Below, piece after piece: positions 1 to 8,310 of a stretch of 50,812 nucleotides of DNA. How positions within the stretch are numbered: position 1 is the stretch's first letter; each line of letters opens with the position of its first letter. The translations under genes and the position numbers were made by a program. The stretch is from positions 1 to 50,812 of the forward strand of contig NZ_SMTE01000022.1 of the NCBI RefSeq assembly GCF_004357765.1, read 5' to 3'. Below the pieces are notes generated by a model, which was not told the origin of the DNA, did not search any database, and worked only from the letters and a program-made list of their open reading frames with translations. The DNA comes from Pseudomonas putida (GTDB taxonomy: Bacteria; Pseudomonadota; Gammaproteobacteria; Pseudomonadales; Pseudomonadaceae).

Positions 1-56
1 TGCTCCTGCATCCGGCCCTCCGCTTCGCTACGGGTCCCCTCGCTACGGCGCCTTCC

Positions 57-436
57 GGGCCCGCGCGGCCTACGACTTGCTGCGCAAGTCTACATCTCGC
101 GCCTTCGGCTACGCCGAAGGGTGCTGCGCACCTGGCCCTACAGACGCCTACGCTCGGCCTCCTGACGTCGCAAAGTTAGGGGCGGCGCCGCCACTGGCGT
201 TATCTTCGAAAGACAGATCGCGCGATCCGCAACAACACAAAACGATAGGTAAAGGGAAAAGCGAGAGCGCAGCGATTCGCCTGCCGTTGCTCCGGCTTTT
301 GATCTTGCTTTTGATCTACCCGCGACCTCAGGAGGCCGAGTGGAGGTGGCTGGAGGGCCAGGTGCGCAGCACCCTCCGGCGTAGCCGGAGGCGCGAGATG
401 TAGACTTGCGCAGCAAGTCGTAGGCCGCGCGGGCCC
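57..436. repeat. Large inverted repeat built of mini-hairpins
   Basis: Bases 57-139 and 354-436 are inverted copies, matching at about 81 of 83 positions. A second inverted block (153-171 against 322-340, 18 of 19) lies inside them, leaving about 150 bp of spacer. Each arm contains three consecutive hairpins with three-base loops; on the left arm these are 74-90 (loop TGC), 102-120 (loop TAC) and 120-132 (loop TGC). The two arms differ only at a T/A pair versus a C/G pair within the 102-120 hairpin, so pairing is kept. Similarity continues weakly outward to about 1 and 485, so the element may extend past the window edge. No convincing protein is encoded here. It resembles a dispersed palindromic repeat of the genus, but copy number cannot be judged from one window. 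Confidence 0.8.
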
Positions 437-506
437 GCAAGCCGCCGGAGCGAGGGAACCCCGAAGCGCAGCGTAGGGGCCGTATGTGGGAAGCAAGCGG
501 TTTTGC

Positions 507-547
507 GCAACTTTTTCCAAGAAAAAAGTTGCCCGCCGTAAAGGCGG
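507..547. other. Two adjacent hairpins
   Basis: GCAACTTTTT (507-516) pairs with AAAAAGTTGC (523-532). It is followed at once by CCGCC (533-537) pairing with GGCGG (543-547). They lie between the large inverted repeat and the cyo terminator, in DNA without a gene. Similar hairpin pairs are common between genes in pseudomonads, in my recollection. The function is unknown; the first stem has T-rich and A-rich sides and could act as a weak terminator in either direction. Confidence 0.55.
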
Positions 548-617
548 AAGGGGCCAGTAGCGCCGCTACATCCCTCGGATCCGCCACCCAATCCCAAAGC
601 CCCCTAATCCGCGAAGA

Positions 618-649
618 TAAAAAAAACCCCAGCACATGGCCGGGGTTTT
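618..649 (-). terminator. Terminator of the cyo operon
   Basis: On the minus strand, AAAACCCC (rc of 642-649) pairs with GGGGTTTT (rc of 623-630) around a loop of about 11 bases, and a run of T continues to position 618. It starts about 20 bp after the cyoE stop codon, so it is the natural rho-independent end of the cyoABCDE transcript. Confidence 0.85.
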
Positions 650-667
650 CTCTGCAGCAGGCAGCTA

Positions 668-1555
668 TCAACGTGCGTAGGTCATCAGCACGTCCGCAGC
701 GGTCTGGCTGTCCACCGACATCATCACGCTCAAGGCGGTGACGGTGAGGATCGAGAAGCCAAACACCTTGCGAGCCCACTTGCTGTCGTCTTCGGCCTTG
801 TAGCCACCCCAGGCCATGTACAGCCAGTACAGGCCCATGGCTGCCGCCACGGCCAGGTAGCCGAGGCCGGCGTAACCGCCGAGGGTGAGCATCAGGGTCG
901 CGAGGACGAAAGCCAATACGTACAGCACGATCTGCTTCTTCGCCGCGAGGATACCGCGCGCCACCGGCAGGACCGGGATGTTGGCAGCGCTGTAGTCCTT
1001 GAAGCGGAAGATGGCGATGGCGAAGCTGTGTGGCATCTGCCACAGGCTGAACATCACCAACAGGGTCACCGCAGCCAGGTCGAAGCTGTTGCTCACGGCG
1101 CAGTAGCCGATCACCGGAGGCATGGCACCGGACAGGCTGCCGACCAAGGTGCCGTGCACCGATTTGCGCTTCAGCCAGAGGCTGTAGAAACCGACGTAGA
1201 CGATGAAACCGATCAGCGCACAGAACGCCGACAGCGGATTGGCCTGGACATACAGCAGGCTGAAGCCCGCCACCCCGAGCAGGGTGGCGTAGATCAGTGC
1301 GAGGGGCAGCGACATGCCGCCCTGAACCATGACACGGTTCTTGGTGCGTTCCATCTTCTGGTCGATGTCGCGGTCGATGCAGTTGTTGAACACGCAACCG
1401 GACGCCACCACCAGGGAAGTACCCACCACCACTGCCAGGAACAGGGCGAAATCCACATGGCCCTTCGCGGCAAGGAAGAATCCGCCTGCCACGGAAAGCA
1501 CGTTACCGAAAATGATCCCCGGTTTGGTGATTTGGATAAAGTGCTTAACGGACAT
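668..1555 (-). CDS. cyoE: Protoheme IX farnesyltransferase (heme O synthase)
   Basis: This 295-residue UbiA-family membrane prenyltransferase adds a farnesyl group to heme B to make heme O, the high-spin heme of the bo3 oxidase encoded just upstream. The family Asp-rich motif NxxxDxxxD is visible at residues 57-65, and a second polar loop follows the later membrane segments. The length is normal for bacterial CyoE/CtaB proteins. It is the last gene of the cyo operon: it starts 11 bp after the cyoD stop and is followed by a rho-independent terminator at 618-649. The ATG start fits the operon spacing. The identification rests on sequence motif and operon position together. Confidence 0.97.
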   Translation of the reverse strand: MSVKHFIQITKPGIIFGNVLSVAGGFFLAAKGHVDFALFLAVVVGTSLVVASGCVFNNCIDRDIDQKMERTKNRVMVQGGMSLPLALIYATLLGVAGFSLLYVQANPLSAFCALIGFIVYVGFYSLWLKRKSVHGTLVGSLSGAMPPVIGYCAVSNSFDLAAVTLLVMFSLWQMPHSFAIAIFRFKDYSAANIPVLPVARGILAAKKQIVLYVLAFVLATLMLTLGGYAGLGYLAVAAAMGLYWLYMAWGGYKAEDDSKWARKVFGFSILTVTALSVMMSVDSQTAADVLMTYAR

Positions 1556-1566
1556 GCAGTCTTACC

Positions 1567-1899
1567 TCACTTGGCCAACATTTCGAAGTGGATGCTGAAC
1601 ATGATCCACAGCGACAGGCCGACCAGCAGAGCGATCACCAAGGTGGTGAACAGGAACGTCGATACGTTGTTGCGTTGCTCTTTCGAGCGGTCCATGTGCA
1701 GGAAGTACACGAGGTGCACAACTACCTGGATGACGGCCATGGCAACAACGATCAGAACGGTCAGGTTCTTCGGCAGGCTTGGGTACATCACCAGGCCGAA
1801 CGGGATCGCGGTCAGGATGATCGACAGGACGAAGCCGATCATGTACGACTTCACGCTGCCGTGATTACCTTCGTGATGAGTGTCGTGTGCGTTAGCCAT
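1567..1899 (-). CDS. cyoD: Cytochrome bo3 ubiquinol oxidase subunit IV
   Basis: This small 110-residue membrane protein has three predicted transmembrane helices after a short His-rich N-terminus. It is the accessory subunit IV of the cytochrome bo3 quinol oxidase, needed for assembly or stability of the CuB site rather than for catalysis in the known enzymes. Its ATG overlaps the TAA stop of cyoC as TAATG, which indicates translational coupling. The size and hydropathy pattern agree with CyoD proteins, and the position between cyoC and cyoE is the usual one. Nothing odd was seen. Confidence 0.96.
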   Translation of the reverse strand: MANAHDTHHEGNHGSVKSYMIGFVLSIILTAIPFGLVMYPSLPKNLTVLIVVAMAVIQVVVHLVYFLHMDRSKEQRNNVSTFLFTTLVIALLVGLSLWIMFSIHFEMLAK

Positions 1900-2522
1900 T
1901 ACAGAACTCCCAGCAGGTAGACGACGGTGAATACGCAGATCCAGACCACGTCCAGGAAGTGCCAGAACAGGCTCAGGCAGCTCATGCGGGTCTTGGCGGT
2001 CGGCGTGATGCCGTGCTTGTTGATCTGGTACATCATGATTGCCATCCAGATCAGGCCGGCGGTCACGTGCAGACCGTGGGTACCTACCAGGGCGAAGAAG
2101 CCCGACAGGAAGCCACTGCGGTTCGGGCCGAAGCCTTCGCCGATCAGGTGATGGAATTCATAGATTTCCATCGCGATGAAGCCTGCACCGAACAGGAAGG
2201 TCACGGCCAACCAGCCCAGTACGCCCGCTTTCTTGCCGTCGAACATCTTCAGCATGGCGAAGCCGAAGGTGATCGAGGACAGCAGCAGGAACAGGGTTTC
2301 AACCGCTACGAAGTCGAGCTGGAAGATGTCGTGACCCGACGGGCCGCCGGCAAAGCTGCCGGACAGCACCGCGTAGGTGGCGAAGAGCGACGCAAACAGG
2401 ATGCAGTCGGTCATCAGGTACAGCCAGAAACCGAATACGGTCATCTGGCCCGAGTCGTGGTGGTGATCGTCGTGCCCATGGTCGTGACCATGAGCGCCGC
2501 CGTGGATTACTTGACTGGACAT
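1899..2522 (-). CDS. cyoC: Cytochrome bo3 ubiquinol oxidase subunit III
   Basis: This 207-residue heme-copper oxidase subunit III has five hydrophobic segments. The N-terminus is rich in His and Asp (about residues 7-25), a common feature of pseudomonad CyoC that may bind metal weakly. Subunit III stabilises the catalytic core and carries no redox centre. The gene begins 3 bp after the cyoB stop and overlaps the cyoD start by one base, so it belongs to the same transcript. The length is that of the family. The start is supported by the tight coupling to cyoB. Confidence 0.97.
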   Translation of the reverse strand: MSSQVIHGGAHGHDHGHDDHHHDSGQMTVFGFWLYLMTDCILFASLFATYAVLSGSFAGGPSGHDIFQLDFVAVETLFLLLSSITFGFAMLKMFDGKKAGVLGWLAVTFLFGAGFIAMEIYEFHHLIGEGFGPNRSGFLSGFFALVGTHGLHVTAGLIWMAIMMYQINKHGITPTAKTRMSCLSLFWHFLDVVWICVFTVVYLLGVL

Positions 2523-2525
2523 TGA

Positions 2526-4544
2526 TTACACCCGCTCAAACGATTCGACACGTGCGCCGGCAGGCAGAGCACCTGCTTGGGCCAGCGCTTTCATGCGCTC
2601 GCCTTCGATGCGCGCCACTTCTTCGGCCGGAACCATGTAGCCCTGATCGTCACGCGCAGCGTGGCGAACGAAGACAGCGATGGTTGCAACCAGGCTCGCG
2701 CCGACCAGCCACCAGATGTGCCAGATGAAGGCGAAGCCGAAGACGGTCAGGAACAGACCCATGAACAGACCGGTAGAGGTGTTGTTCGGCATGTGGATCG
2801 GCTCGTACTTGCCAGGCGCTTTGTAGGCGACACCGGCTTCCTTGGCTTCGTGCCAGCAGTCCAGACCAACTTTCTCAGGCATGTGAGCGAAGTTGTAGAA
2901 CGGAGGTGGCGAAGAAGTCGACCATTCCAGGGTACGACCGCCCCATGGGTCGCCCGTCACGTCCAGGTTCTGCTGGCGATCGCGGATCGAAACGACGATC
3001 TGGATCAGCTGGCAGGCGATACCGAACAGGATCAGCACGGCGCCGACGACGGCTACGTACAGGTAGGGTTCCCACAGCGGGTTGTCGGAGTGGTTCAGAC
3101 GACGGGTCATGCCCATGAAGCCCAGGGCGTACAGCGGCATGAACGCTACGTAGAAGCCCGAGATCCAGAACCAGAAGGCAGCCTTGCCCCACTTCTCGTT
3201 CAGCTTGAAGCCGAAGGCCTTCGGCCACCAGTAGGCGAAGCCGGCGATGTAGCCGAATACCGCACCACCGATGATCACGTTGTGGAAGTGAGCGATAACG
3301 AACAGGCTGTTGTGCAGCACGAAGTCGGCACCTGGAACAGCCAGCAGAACGCCAGTCATACCACCGATGGAGAAGGTGATCATGAAGCCCAGGGTCCACA
3401 GCATCGGTGCGGTGAAACGCACACGGCCCTGGTACATGGTGAACAGCCAGTTGAACAGCTTCACACCGGTCGGAATGGAGATCAGCATCGTCGCCAGGCC
3501 GAAGAAGGTGTTGACGCTGGCGCCGGCACCCATGGTGAAGAAGTGGTGCAGCCATACGGCGAAGCCCAGGACGGCGATGGCGCCCGATGCGTAGATCATC
3601 GAGTGGTGGCCGAACAGACGCTTGCCGGAGAACGTCGAGGTGACTTCCGAGAACACACCGAAGGCCGGCAGGATCAGGATGTAGACCTCAGGGTGACCCC
3701 ACGCCCAGAACAGGTTGACGTACATCATCGGGTTCCCACCAAGCTCGTTGGTGAAGATGTGGAAGTCCAGATAACGGTCAACGGTCAGCAGAGCGAGTGC
3801 AGCGGTCAGGATCGGGAACGAAGCGACGATCAGCACGTTGGCCCAGGTGCAGGTCCAGGTGAAGATCGGCATGTCCATCAGTTTCATGCCAGGAGCACGC
3901 ATCTTCAGGACGGTAACCAGGAAGTTCACGCCTGTCAGTGTCGTACCCAGGCCTGATAGCTGTAGCGCCCAGATGTAGTAGTCGACACCTACTCCAGGGC
4001 TGTACTGGATACCTGCGAGCGGCGGATAGGCAACCCAGCCGGTCTTGGCGAATTCACCAACGCCCAGCGAGATGTTGACCAGCAGCACGCCTGCCAGCAG
4101 CAGGTAGAAGCTCAGGGAGTTCAGGAACGGGAAGGCCACGTCACGTGCACCGATCTGCAGAGGAACCGCGAGGTTCATCAGGCCGGTGAAGAACGGCATC
4201 GCCATGAAGATGATCATGATCACACCGTGAGCGGTGAAGATCTGGTCATAGTGTTCAGGCGGCAGATAGCCTTCGGAGCCACCGGTAGCGGCGGCCAGCT
4301 GGGTACGCATCATGATGGCGTCGGCAAAGCCGCGCAGCAGCATGACCATCGCGACGACGATGTACATCACGCCGATCTTCTTGTGGTCGACGGTAGTCAG
4401 CCACTCGCTCCACAAGTAGGTCCACTTGCGGAAATAGGTGATAAGACCGACGACAGCGATACCACCGAGCGCGATCATGGCAAGCGTCACCATGACTATC
4501 GGCTCGTGATAGGGTATCGCCTCCAGGCTTAATTTACCGAACAT
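2526..4544 (-). CDS. cyoB: Cytochrome bo3 ubiquinol oxidase subunit I
   Basis: This is the catalytic subunit (672 residues) of the proton-pumping quinol oxidase, which reduces O2 to water in the inner membrane. All metal ligands are present at E. coli numbering: His106 and His421 for low-spin heme b, His284, His333 and His334 for CuB, Tyr288 cross-linked to His284, and His419 for the high-spin heme o. The WGHPEVY motif at 282-288 and the HFHNV motif near 419 are intact. The C-terminal extension typical of the quinol-oxidase type is present. The gene lies 3 bp after cyoA in the operon. The order cyoABCDE and the intact residues make this a functional enzyme. Confidence 0.98.
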   Translation of the reverse strand: MFGKLSLEAIPYHEPIVMVTLAMIALGGIAVVGLITYFRKWTYLWSEWLTTVDHKKIGVMYIVVAMVMLLRGFADAIMMRTQLAAATGGSEGYLPPEHYDQIFTAHGVIMIIFMAMPFFTGLMNLAVPLQIGARDVAFPFLNSLSFYLLLAGVLLVNISLGVGEFAKTGWVAYPPLAGIQYSPGVGVDYYIWALQLSGLGTTLTGVNFLVTVLKMRAPGMKLMDMPIFTWTCTWANVLIVASFPILTAALALLTVDRYLDFHIFTNELGGNPMMYVNLFWAWGHPEVYILILPAFGVFSEVTSTFSGKRLFGHHSMIYASGAIAVLGFAVWLHHFFTMGAGASVNTFFGLATMLISIPTGVKLFNWLFTMYQGRVRFTAPMLWTLGFMITFSIGGMTGVLLAVPGADFVLHNSLFVIAHFHNVIIGGAVFGYIAGFAYWWPKAFGFKLNEKWGKAAFWFWISGFYVAFMPLYALGFMGMTRRLNHSDNPLWEPYLYVAVVGAVLILFGIACQLIQIVVSIRDRQQNLDVTGDPWGGRTLEWSTSSPPPFYNFAHMPEKVGLDCWHEAKEAGVAYKAPGKYEPIHMPNNTSTGLFMGLFLTVFGFAFIWHIWWLVGASLVATIAVFVRHAARDDQGYMVPAEEVARIEGERMKALAQAGALPAGARVESFERV

Positions 4545-4547
4545 CTC

Positions 4548-5492
4548 TTACTCCTCTGCACCGGCAGCTGGTTGCATACTCGATTCCACACCCTTGGTTG
4601 TGGCCAGATCTTTGCTGCCTGCTTCTTCGTGGCTCGGACGACCGCGGTTCATGCCTTCGTACTTGTCGACGATCAGCTGGAACTGGTCAGGCGAAGCCTC
4701 GCTATACAGCGCGACTGGGTTGTTTTCGCTTGGTTTGGCCAAGGCTTCGTATTCGGCCTTGTCCAGCTTCTTCGGCGACTGCTTGACCTCGGCGACCCAC
4801 TTGTCGAAGTCTTCCTGAGAGGTGGCAGTGGCCTTGAATTTCATGCCGGTGAAGCCAGCGCCGCTGTAGTTGGCGCTGATACCGTCGAACTCGCCGTTCT
4901 CGTTGGCGATCAGGTGCAGCTTGGTGGTCATGCCGGCCATGGCGTAGATCTGACCACCCAGGCCCGGGATGAAGAACGAGTTCATCACGGCGTCGGAAGT
5001 GACGCGGAAGTTGACCGGGGTGTTAGCTGGGAAGACGATCTTGTTGACCGTGGCGATGCCCTGTTCCGGGTAGATGAACAGCCACTTCCAATCCAGAGCG
5101 ACCACGTCGATCTGCACCGGCTTCACATCGGAATCCAGTGGGCGATACGGGTCCAGCTTGTGGGTGGATTTGTAGGTGACGTAACCCAGGGCGATGATGA
5201 TGATGATCGGGATGATCCACACCGCGGCCTCGATCTTGGTCGAGTGCGACCAGTCGGGGGTGTAGGTGGCAGCCTTGTTGGAAGCACGGTACTTCCAGGC
5301 GAACGCCACGGTCATGATGATGACCGGGATGACCACCAGCAGCATCAGGCCGGTAGCGATCAGGATCAGGTTCTTTTGCTCAATGCCCACCTGGCCCTTC
5401 GGGTCGAGCAGGGTCCAGTTGCACCCACTGAGTAAAAGCATGCCTAAAAAGGGCAATATGCCAAACAGTCTGGGGTAACGCTTTTTACTCAT
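4548..5492 (-). CDS. cyoA: Cytochrome bo3 ubiquinol oxidase subunit II
   Basis: This 314-residue lipoprotein is subunit II of the quinol oxidase. A signal sequence ends in a lipobox with the acylated Cys at residue 24. Two transmembrane helices follow (about 43-70 and 87-107), then a periplasmic cupredoxin-fold domain. The CuA-binding Cys-x3-Cys and His set of cytochrome c oxidases is absent, as expected for a quinol-using enzyme. It is the first gene of the operon, and the upstream gap (5493-6049) should hold the promoter. The ATG is preceded by a purine-rich stretch (GAGGTCGTGAG). Confidence 0.97.
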   Translation of the reverse strand: MSKKRYPRLFGILPFLGMLLLSGCNWTLLDPKGQVGIEQKNLILIATGLMLLVVIPVIIMTVAFAWKYRASNKAATYTPDWSHSTKIEAAVWIIPIIIIIALGYVTYKSTHKLDPYRPLDSDVKPVQIDVVALDWKWLFIYPEQGIATVNKIVFPANTPVNFRVTSDAVMNSFFIPGLGGQIYAMAGMTTKLHLIANENGEFDGISANYSGAGFTGMKFKATATSQEDFDKWVAEVKQSPKKLDKAEYEALAKPSENNPVALYSEASPDQFQLIVDKYEGMNRGRPSHEEAGSKDLATTKGVESSMQPAAGAEE

Positions 5493-6049
5493 CTCACGAC
5501 CTCTAGATCAGCTTGCTTCAATGCAATTTGTGTTTTGGTAGCCAACACGTCGTCCTGCCAGGTGTCAGCAATGTGCGCCCGTACTCGCTCCCGCCGGGGT
5601 CCGACTGCAGGATCCTGGCTTCAAGCGTGTTAGCGGTGCTTTTGGTTTCGTAGGCACAGGCCTGTACTTCAGACCAAGTCCATTTGGTGCGGAAAACGCG
5701 GAGGGGGGTCCGCCCGGTATCGCCGTTGGGCGAAACTTGACGAAGTCAGCAAAAAGGAGCGCTGGGGCTTCCTTCAATCCTGCGACTCGCAAGCAGTGCC
5801 GAACGGAAATTGGGGGCGATTGTAGATAGGTCGCCAACCCTTGACTATGACTTATTGAGCAACAGTCTTTTACAGAATCTGCAACAATCAAGCCCGACAA
5901 ATCAACTTCGCGACAGTTTGTCGCACCCCGCTTGATCGCCCTGCAGCCCTTGCCATACAAGGCTTTGAGCTCTATGAAGATCAAGCGGTGATGGGCATTT
6001 CGCTCTTCTCATCGGGCGTAAAAAACCCTGCGAAATTCGTGACCTTTGT
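5493..6049. other. Gene-free gap upstream of cyoA
   Basis: This gap of about 557 bp between dsbB and cyoA must contain the cyo promoter. I found no clear ANR/FNR box (TTGAT-N4-ATCAA). One perfect inverted repeat, GCGACA-GTT-TGTCGC, lies at 5910-5924. A 139-codon minus-strand open frame (5565-5984) is present, but I do not call it: it has no recognisable domain, no convincing ribosome site and a low-complexity, Pro- and Cys-containing product. The long leader implies that regulation or a small RNA could be hidden here. Confidence 0.5.
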
Positions 6050-6556
6050 CTAACCCCGGCGTCGGTTGCGGATGATGCCCAGCGGTACCAGAACCGCCGT
6101 CAGAACGAACGCCATCAAAGCCCATTGCGCCAGCGACAAGCCGAGGATCGGCGGGTATGGCGTGCTGCAGAAGCCGTCGACCTGGAACACCAGCGGCCAG
6201 ACCTTGGCCAGGGGCAGGTCATCGACGATCGGTTGCAGCGTATCGATACCGCAGCTGACCATCGGGTTGGCGAGTATATACACATGGTTGCCGGCTGCAA
6301 TGATTCCACCAATGGCACTGAGCACGACCAGCCCCTCGAACAGGGTCAGGCTGCGTCGCCCCGGCATGGCCGCGCCGATGAAAGCAAACAGTGCGATCAG
6401 CAGCAGGGCATAGCGTTGCAGGATGCACAGCGGGCACGGTGCTTCACCGAGTACCACCTGCATGTAAAGCGCCCCGCCGATCAGCGACAGGCAGATTACC
6501 CCAAGCAGCACCAAAAAGCGCCGCTCACGGTTCAGGCGCAGTGTTTGTTCGTTCAT
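6050..6556 (-). CDS. dsbB: Disulfide bond formation protein B
   Basis: This 168-residue inner-membrane protein has four helices and reoxidises periplasmic DsbA by passing electrons to ubiquinone. The first redox pair is Cys41 and Cys44 in a CPLC motif, followed by an Arg at 48. The second pair is Cys102 and Cys130 in the second periplasmic loop. The frame remains open 34 codons upstream, but the ATG at 6556 gives the family length and places the first helix correctly, so I chose it. It shares orientation with cyo but is separated from it by more than 500 bp, so separate transcription is likely. Pseudomonads often have two DsbB-type proteins, and the exact paralogue cannot be told. Confidence 0.93.
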   Translation of the reverse strand: MNEQTLRLNRERRFLVLLGVICLSLIGGALYMQVVLGEAPCPLCILQRYALLLIALFAFIGAAMPGRRSLTLFEGLVVLSAIGGIIAAGNHVYILANPMVSCGIDTLQPIVDDLPLAKVWPLVFQVDGFCSTPYPPILGLSLAQWALMAFVLTAVLVPLGIIRNRRRG

Positions 6557-6974
6557 TGCCGGTTCCTTCGATGGATAGTGGCAGCGTGGGAGCCTGCCTC
6601 GCGCAAGTCTACACGCTGACATGGCCTTCAGAGCATGCCGAGGAAGCGGCCAAGACACTGCGCGGAGCTATCCGCAGCGGCCTTGTGACCGACGAGAGCC
6701 GAACGGGTTCAATGCCAGCCGGCAGAAAAGCGCCTGCCCGGGCGTCGCTCAGGGCAAGCCCCTCGACAACCGGGAGTGAAGGATACCGTGATTAACGGAG
6801 GATTAAAGATGAAAGATCGCTACGTAGCGGTTCATCTTCTTCCTTTATATATAGGCAGGAAGTAGCAGACCCTTCGCAGGTAAATCCACGCCGACGTGAC
6901 CTCACCGTATTCGACAAAGGTGGTGATCCGTCAGGAGCCGACTTGCCGGCGATGGGTCCGCCGGGGTCAATCGA
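6557..6974. other. Gene-free gap with palindrome and hairpin
   Basis: This 418 bp gap lies between dsbB and hmp, both on the minus strand. A perfect 12-bp palindrome (CGCTACGTAGCG, 6818-6829) sits inside a longer imperfect one (6806-6838). The same DNA contains, on the plus strand, an 18-codon frame (6809-6865) after a GGAGG motif at 6796-6800. A second stem, CCGGCG/CGCCGG (6946-6964), lies just after the hmp stop and may end that transcript, though it lacks a T run. No larger gene is convincing. Confidence 0.45.
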
Positions 6975-8153
6975 TCACTCCAACGCAGCCGCCGGCCCGA
7001 AGAACTCGTAACGGCTCTGCTGCTCCGGCACGCCCAGCCCCTTCAGATGGCGCTTGACCGCCGCCATGAACCCTTTGGGCCCGAGGAAGTAAGCATCCAC
7101 GTCTCGCTCCTGGGGCAACCACTGCTCCAGTTGTTCCTGGCTCAGCAGGCCGACTGCAGTGGCACGTTGGCTACCATCGTCCTCGGCGTAGCAATAGAAG
7201 CGTTTGAGCTGGGGGTGGCGCGCAGCCAACCCGTCGATCCAGTCCGCGAAGGCATGGACAGCGCCGTTGCGGGCGCAGTGGATGAAGTGCACCGGACGCT
7301 CACCCTGCAGCGCCGCTTCGAGCATCGCCAGGGTTGGCGTGATGCCCACGCCACCGCTGATCAGCACCAACGGTTTGTCGCCGTCCGCCAGGGTGAAATC
7401 GCCAGCCGGTGGGAACATCGGCACGCTATCGCCGACCTTGAGCTCATCGTGCAGGTAATTGGAAACCTTGCCCTCGGCCTCGCGCTTGACGCTGATGCGG
7501 TACTGCTCGCCATCGCACAGGGCCGACAGGGAATAGTTGCGGCGATGCTCGACACCGTCGATAAACACCTGCAATCCGATGTACTGGCCAGGGTCGGCCT
7601 TGAGCACAGGCTTGCCGTCGACCGGAGCGAAGTAGAACGAAACGATTTCGCTGCTTTCCTGCTCGCGGCGCACCAGGCGGAACTCACGGCTGCCACGCCA
7701 GCCGCCGGCGGCCTCTTGCTTCTGCCGGTACAGGCCCTCTTCGGCACCGATGAGGATATCCGCCAATTGTCCGTAGGCCGCGCCCCAGGCGTCGATCACT
7801 GCCGGGGTGGCGATCTCTTCGCCGAGCACTTCCTTTATCGCACGCAGCAGGCAGCCGCCGACGATCGGGTAGTGCTCAGGCAGGATCTGCAGGGCAACAT
7901 GCTTGTTGATGATCTGACCGACCAAGCCGCCCAACTGCTCGAGCTGGTCGATGTGACGGGCATACATCAGCACGCCGTTGGCCAAGGCGCGTGGCTGGTC
8001 ACCACTGGCCTGATGGGCCTGATTGAACAGCGGGCGAACCTCGGGGTATTCGCTGAGCATCATCGTGTAGAAATGGGTGGTCAGCGCTTCGCCACCGCTT
8101 TCCAGCAACGGAACGGTGGCCTTGATGATCGAACGTTGTTCGGCAGTAAGCAT
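6975..8153 (-). CDS. hmp: Flavohemoglobin (nitric oxide dioxygenase)
   Basis: This 392-residue cytoplasmic enzyme oxidises NO to nitrate with O2 and NAD(P)H. The N-terminal globin domain (1-140) has the proximal heme ligand His85, distal Tyr29 and Gln53, and the Tyr95/Glu138 pair. A FAD-binding barrel follows, with an RxYS motif for the flavin, and then the NAD-binding domain with a GVGITP nucleotide loop. The frame extends 26 codons further upstream, but the ATG at 8153 begins the conserved MLTAEQ start of the family. The divergent neighbour is a NorR-type activator, and the shared gap holds NO-regulator sites, so induction by NO through sigma54 is likely. It is called fhp in P. aeruginosa. 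Confidence 0.97.
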   Translation of the reverse strand: MLTAEQRSIIKATVPLLESGGEALTTHFYTMMLSEYPEVRPLFNQAHQASGDQPRALANGVLMYARHIDQLEQLGGLVGQIINKHVALQILPEHYPIVGGCLLRAIKEVLGEEIATPAVIDAWGAAYGQLADILIGAEEGLYRQKQEAAGGWRGSREFRLVRREQESSEIVSFYFAPVDGKPVLKADPGQYIGLQVFIDGVEHRRNYSLSALCDGEQYRISVKREAEGKVSNYLHDELKVGDSVPMFPPAGDFTLADGDKPLVLISGGVGITPTLAMLEAALQGERPVHFIHCARNGAVHAFADWIDGLAARHPQLKRFYCYAEDDGSQRATAVGLLSQEQLEQWLPQERDVDAYFLGPKGFMAAVKRHLKGLGVPEQQSRYEFFGPAAALE

Positions 8154-8212
8154 GGGCAACGACTCCTGAGCCTTGGGCTTCGAATGGGTTGCACCTAACG
8201 TTTCAGCAATCG

Positions 8213-8228
8213 TGCCAACTCTGCGCCC
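8213..8228 (-). promoter_or_regulatory. Candidate sigma54 -24/-12 promoter of hmp
   Basis: Read on the minus strand, the sequence shows GG and GC separated by exactly ten bases, with C and T residues around them that partly follow the -24/-12 consensus. It lies about 60 bp upstream of the hmp ATG and downstream of two NorR-type sites, the arrangement expected for enhancer-driven sigma54 transcription. The match is partial, so this is a candidate only. Confidence 0.5.
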
Positions 8229-8259
8229 CAATGAAACCGGACCTTACACACCCTACTAT

Positions 8260-8296
8260 GTCAAAATGACCAACAGCCGCGTATAGTCATAACGAC
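8260..8296. promoter_or_regulatory. Two NorR-type GT-N7-AC sites
   Basis: 8260-8270 is a perfect inverted repeat GTCA-AAA-TGAC. 8286-8296 reads GTCA-TAA-CGAC, an imperfect copy with the same GT-N7-AC spacing. NorR proteins bind GT-N7-AC elements as enhancers. The sites lie 26 bp apart in the divergent hmp/norR gap, suiting both activation of hmp and autoregulation. Confidence 0.65.
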
Positions 8297-8310
8297 CTAC
8301 AGGAGTCAAT

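Noticed and set aside
138-1397. A 419-codon minus-strand frame crossing the left repeat and cyoE
   Set aside because: It is the wrong frame of cyoE joined to the GC-rich repeat. The Arg-rich product has no domain.
2577-3956. A 459-codon plus-strand frame opposite cyoB
   Set aside because: Shadow of cyoB; all functional residues are in the cyoB frame.
5565-5984. A 139-codon minus-strand frame upstream of cyoA
   Set aside because: No ribosome site, no domain, and low-complexity composition. Annotations of some relatives may carry a gene upstream of cyo, so I kept it only as a note in the gap entry.
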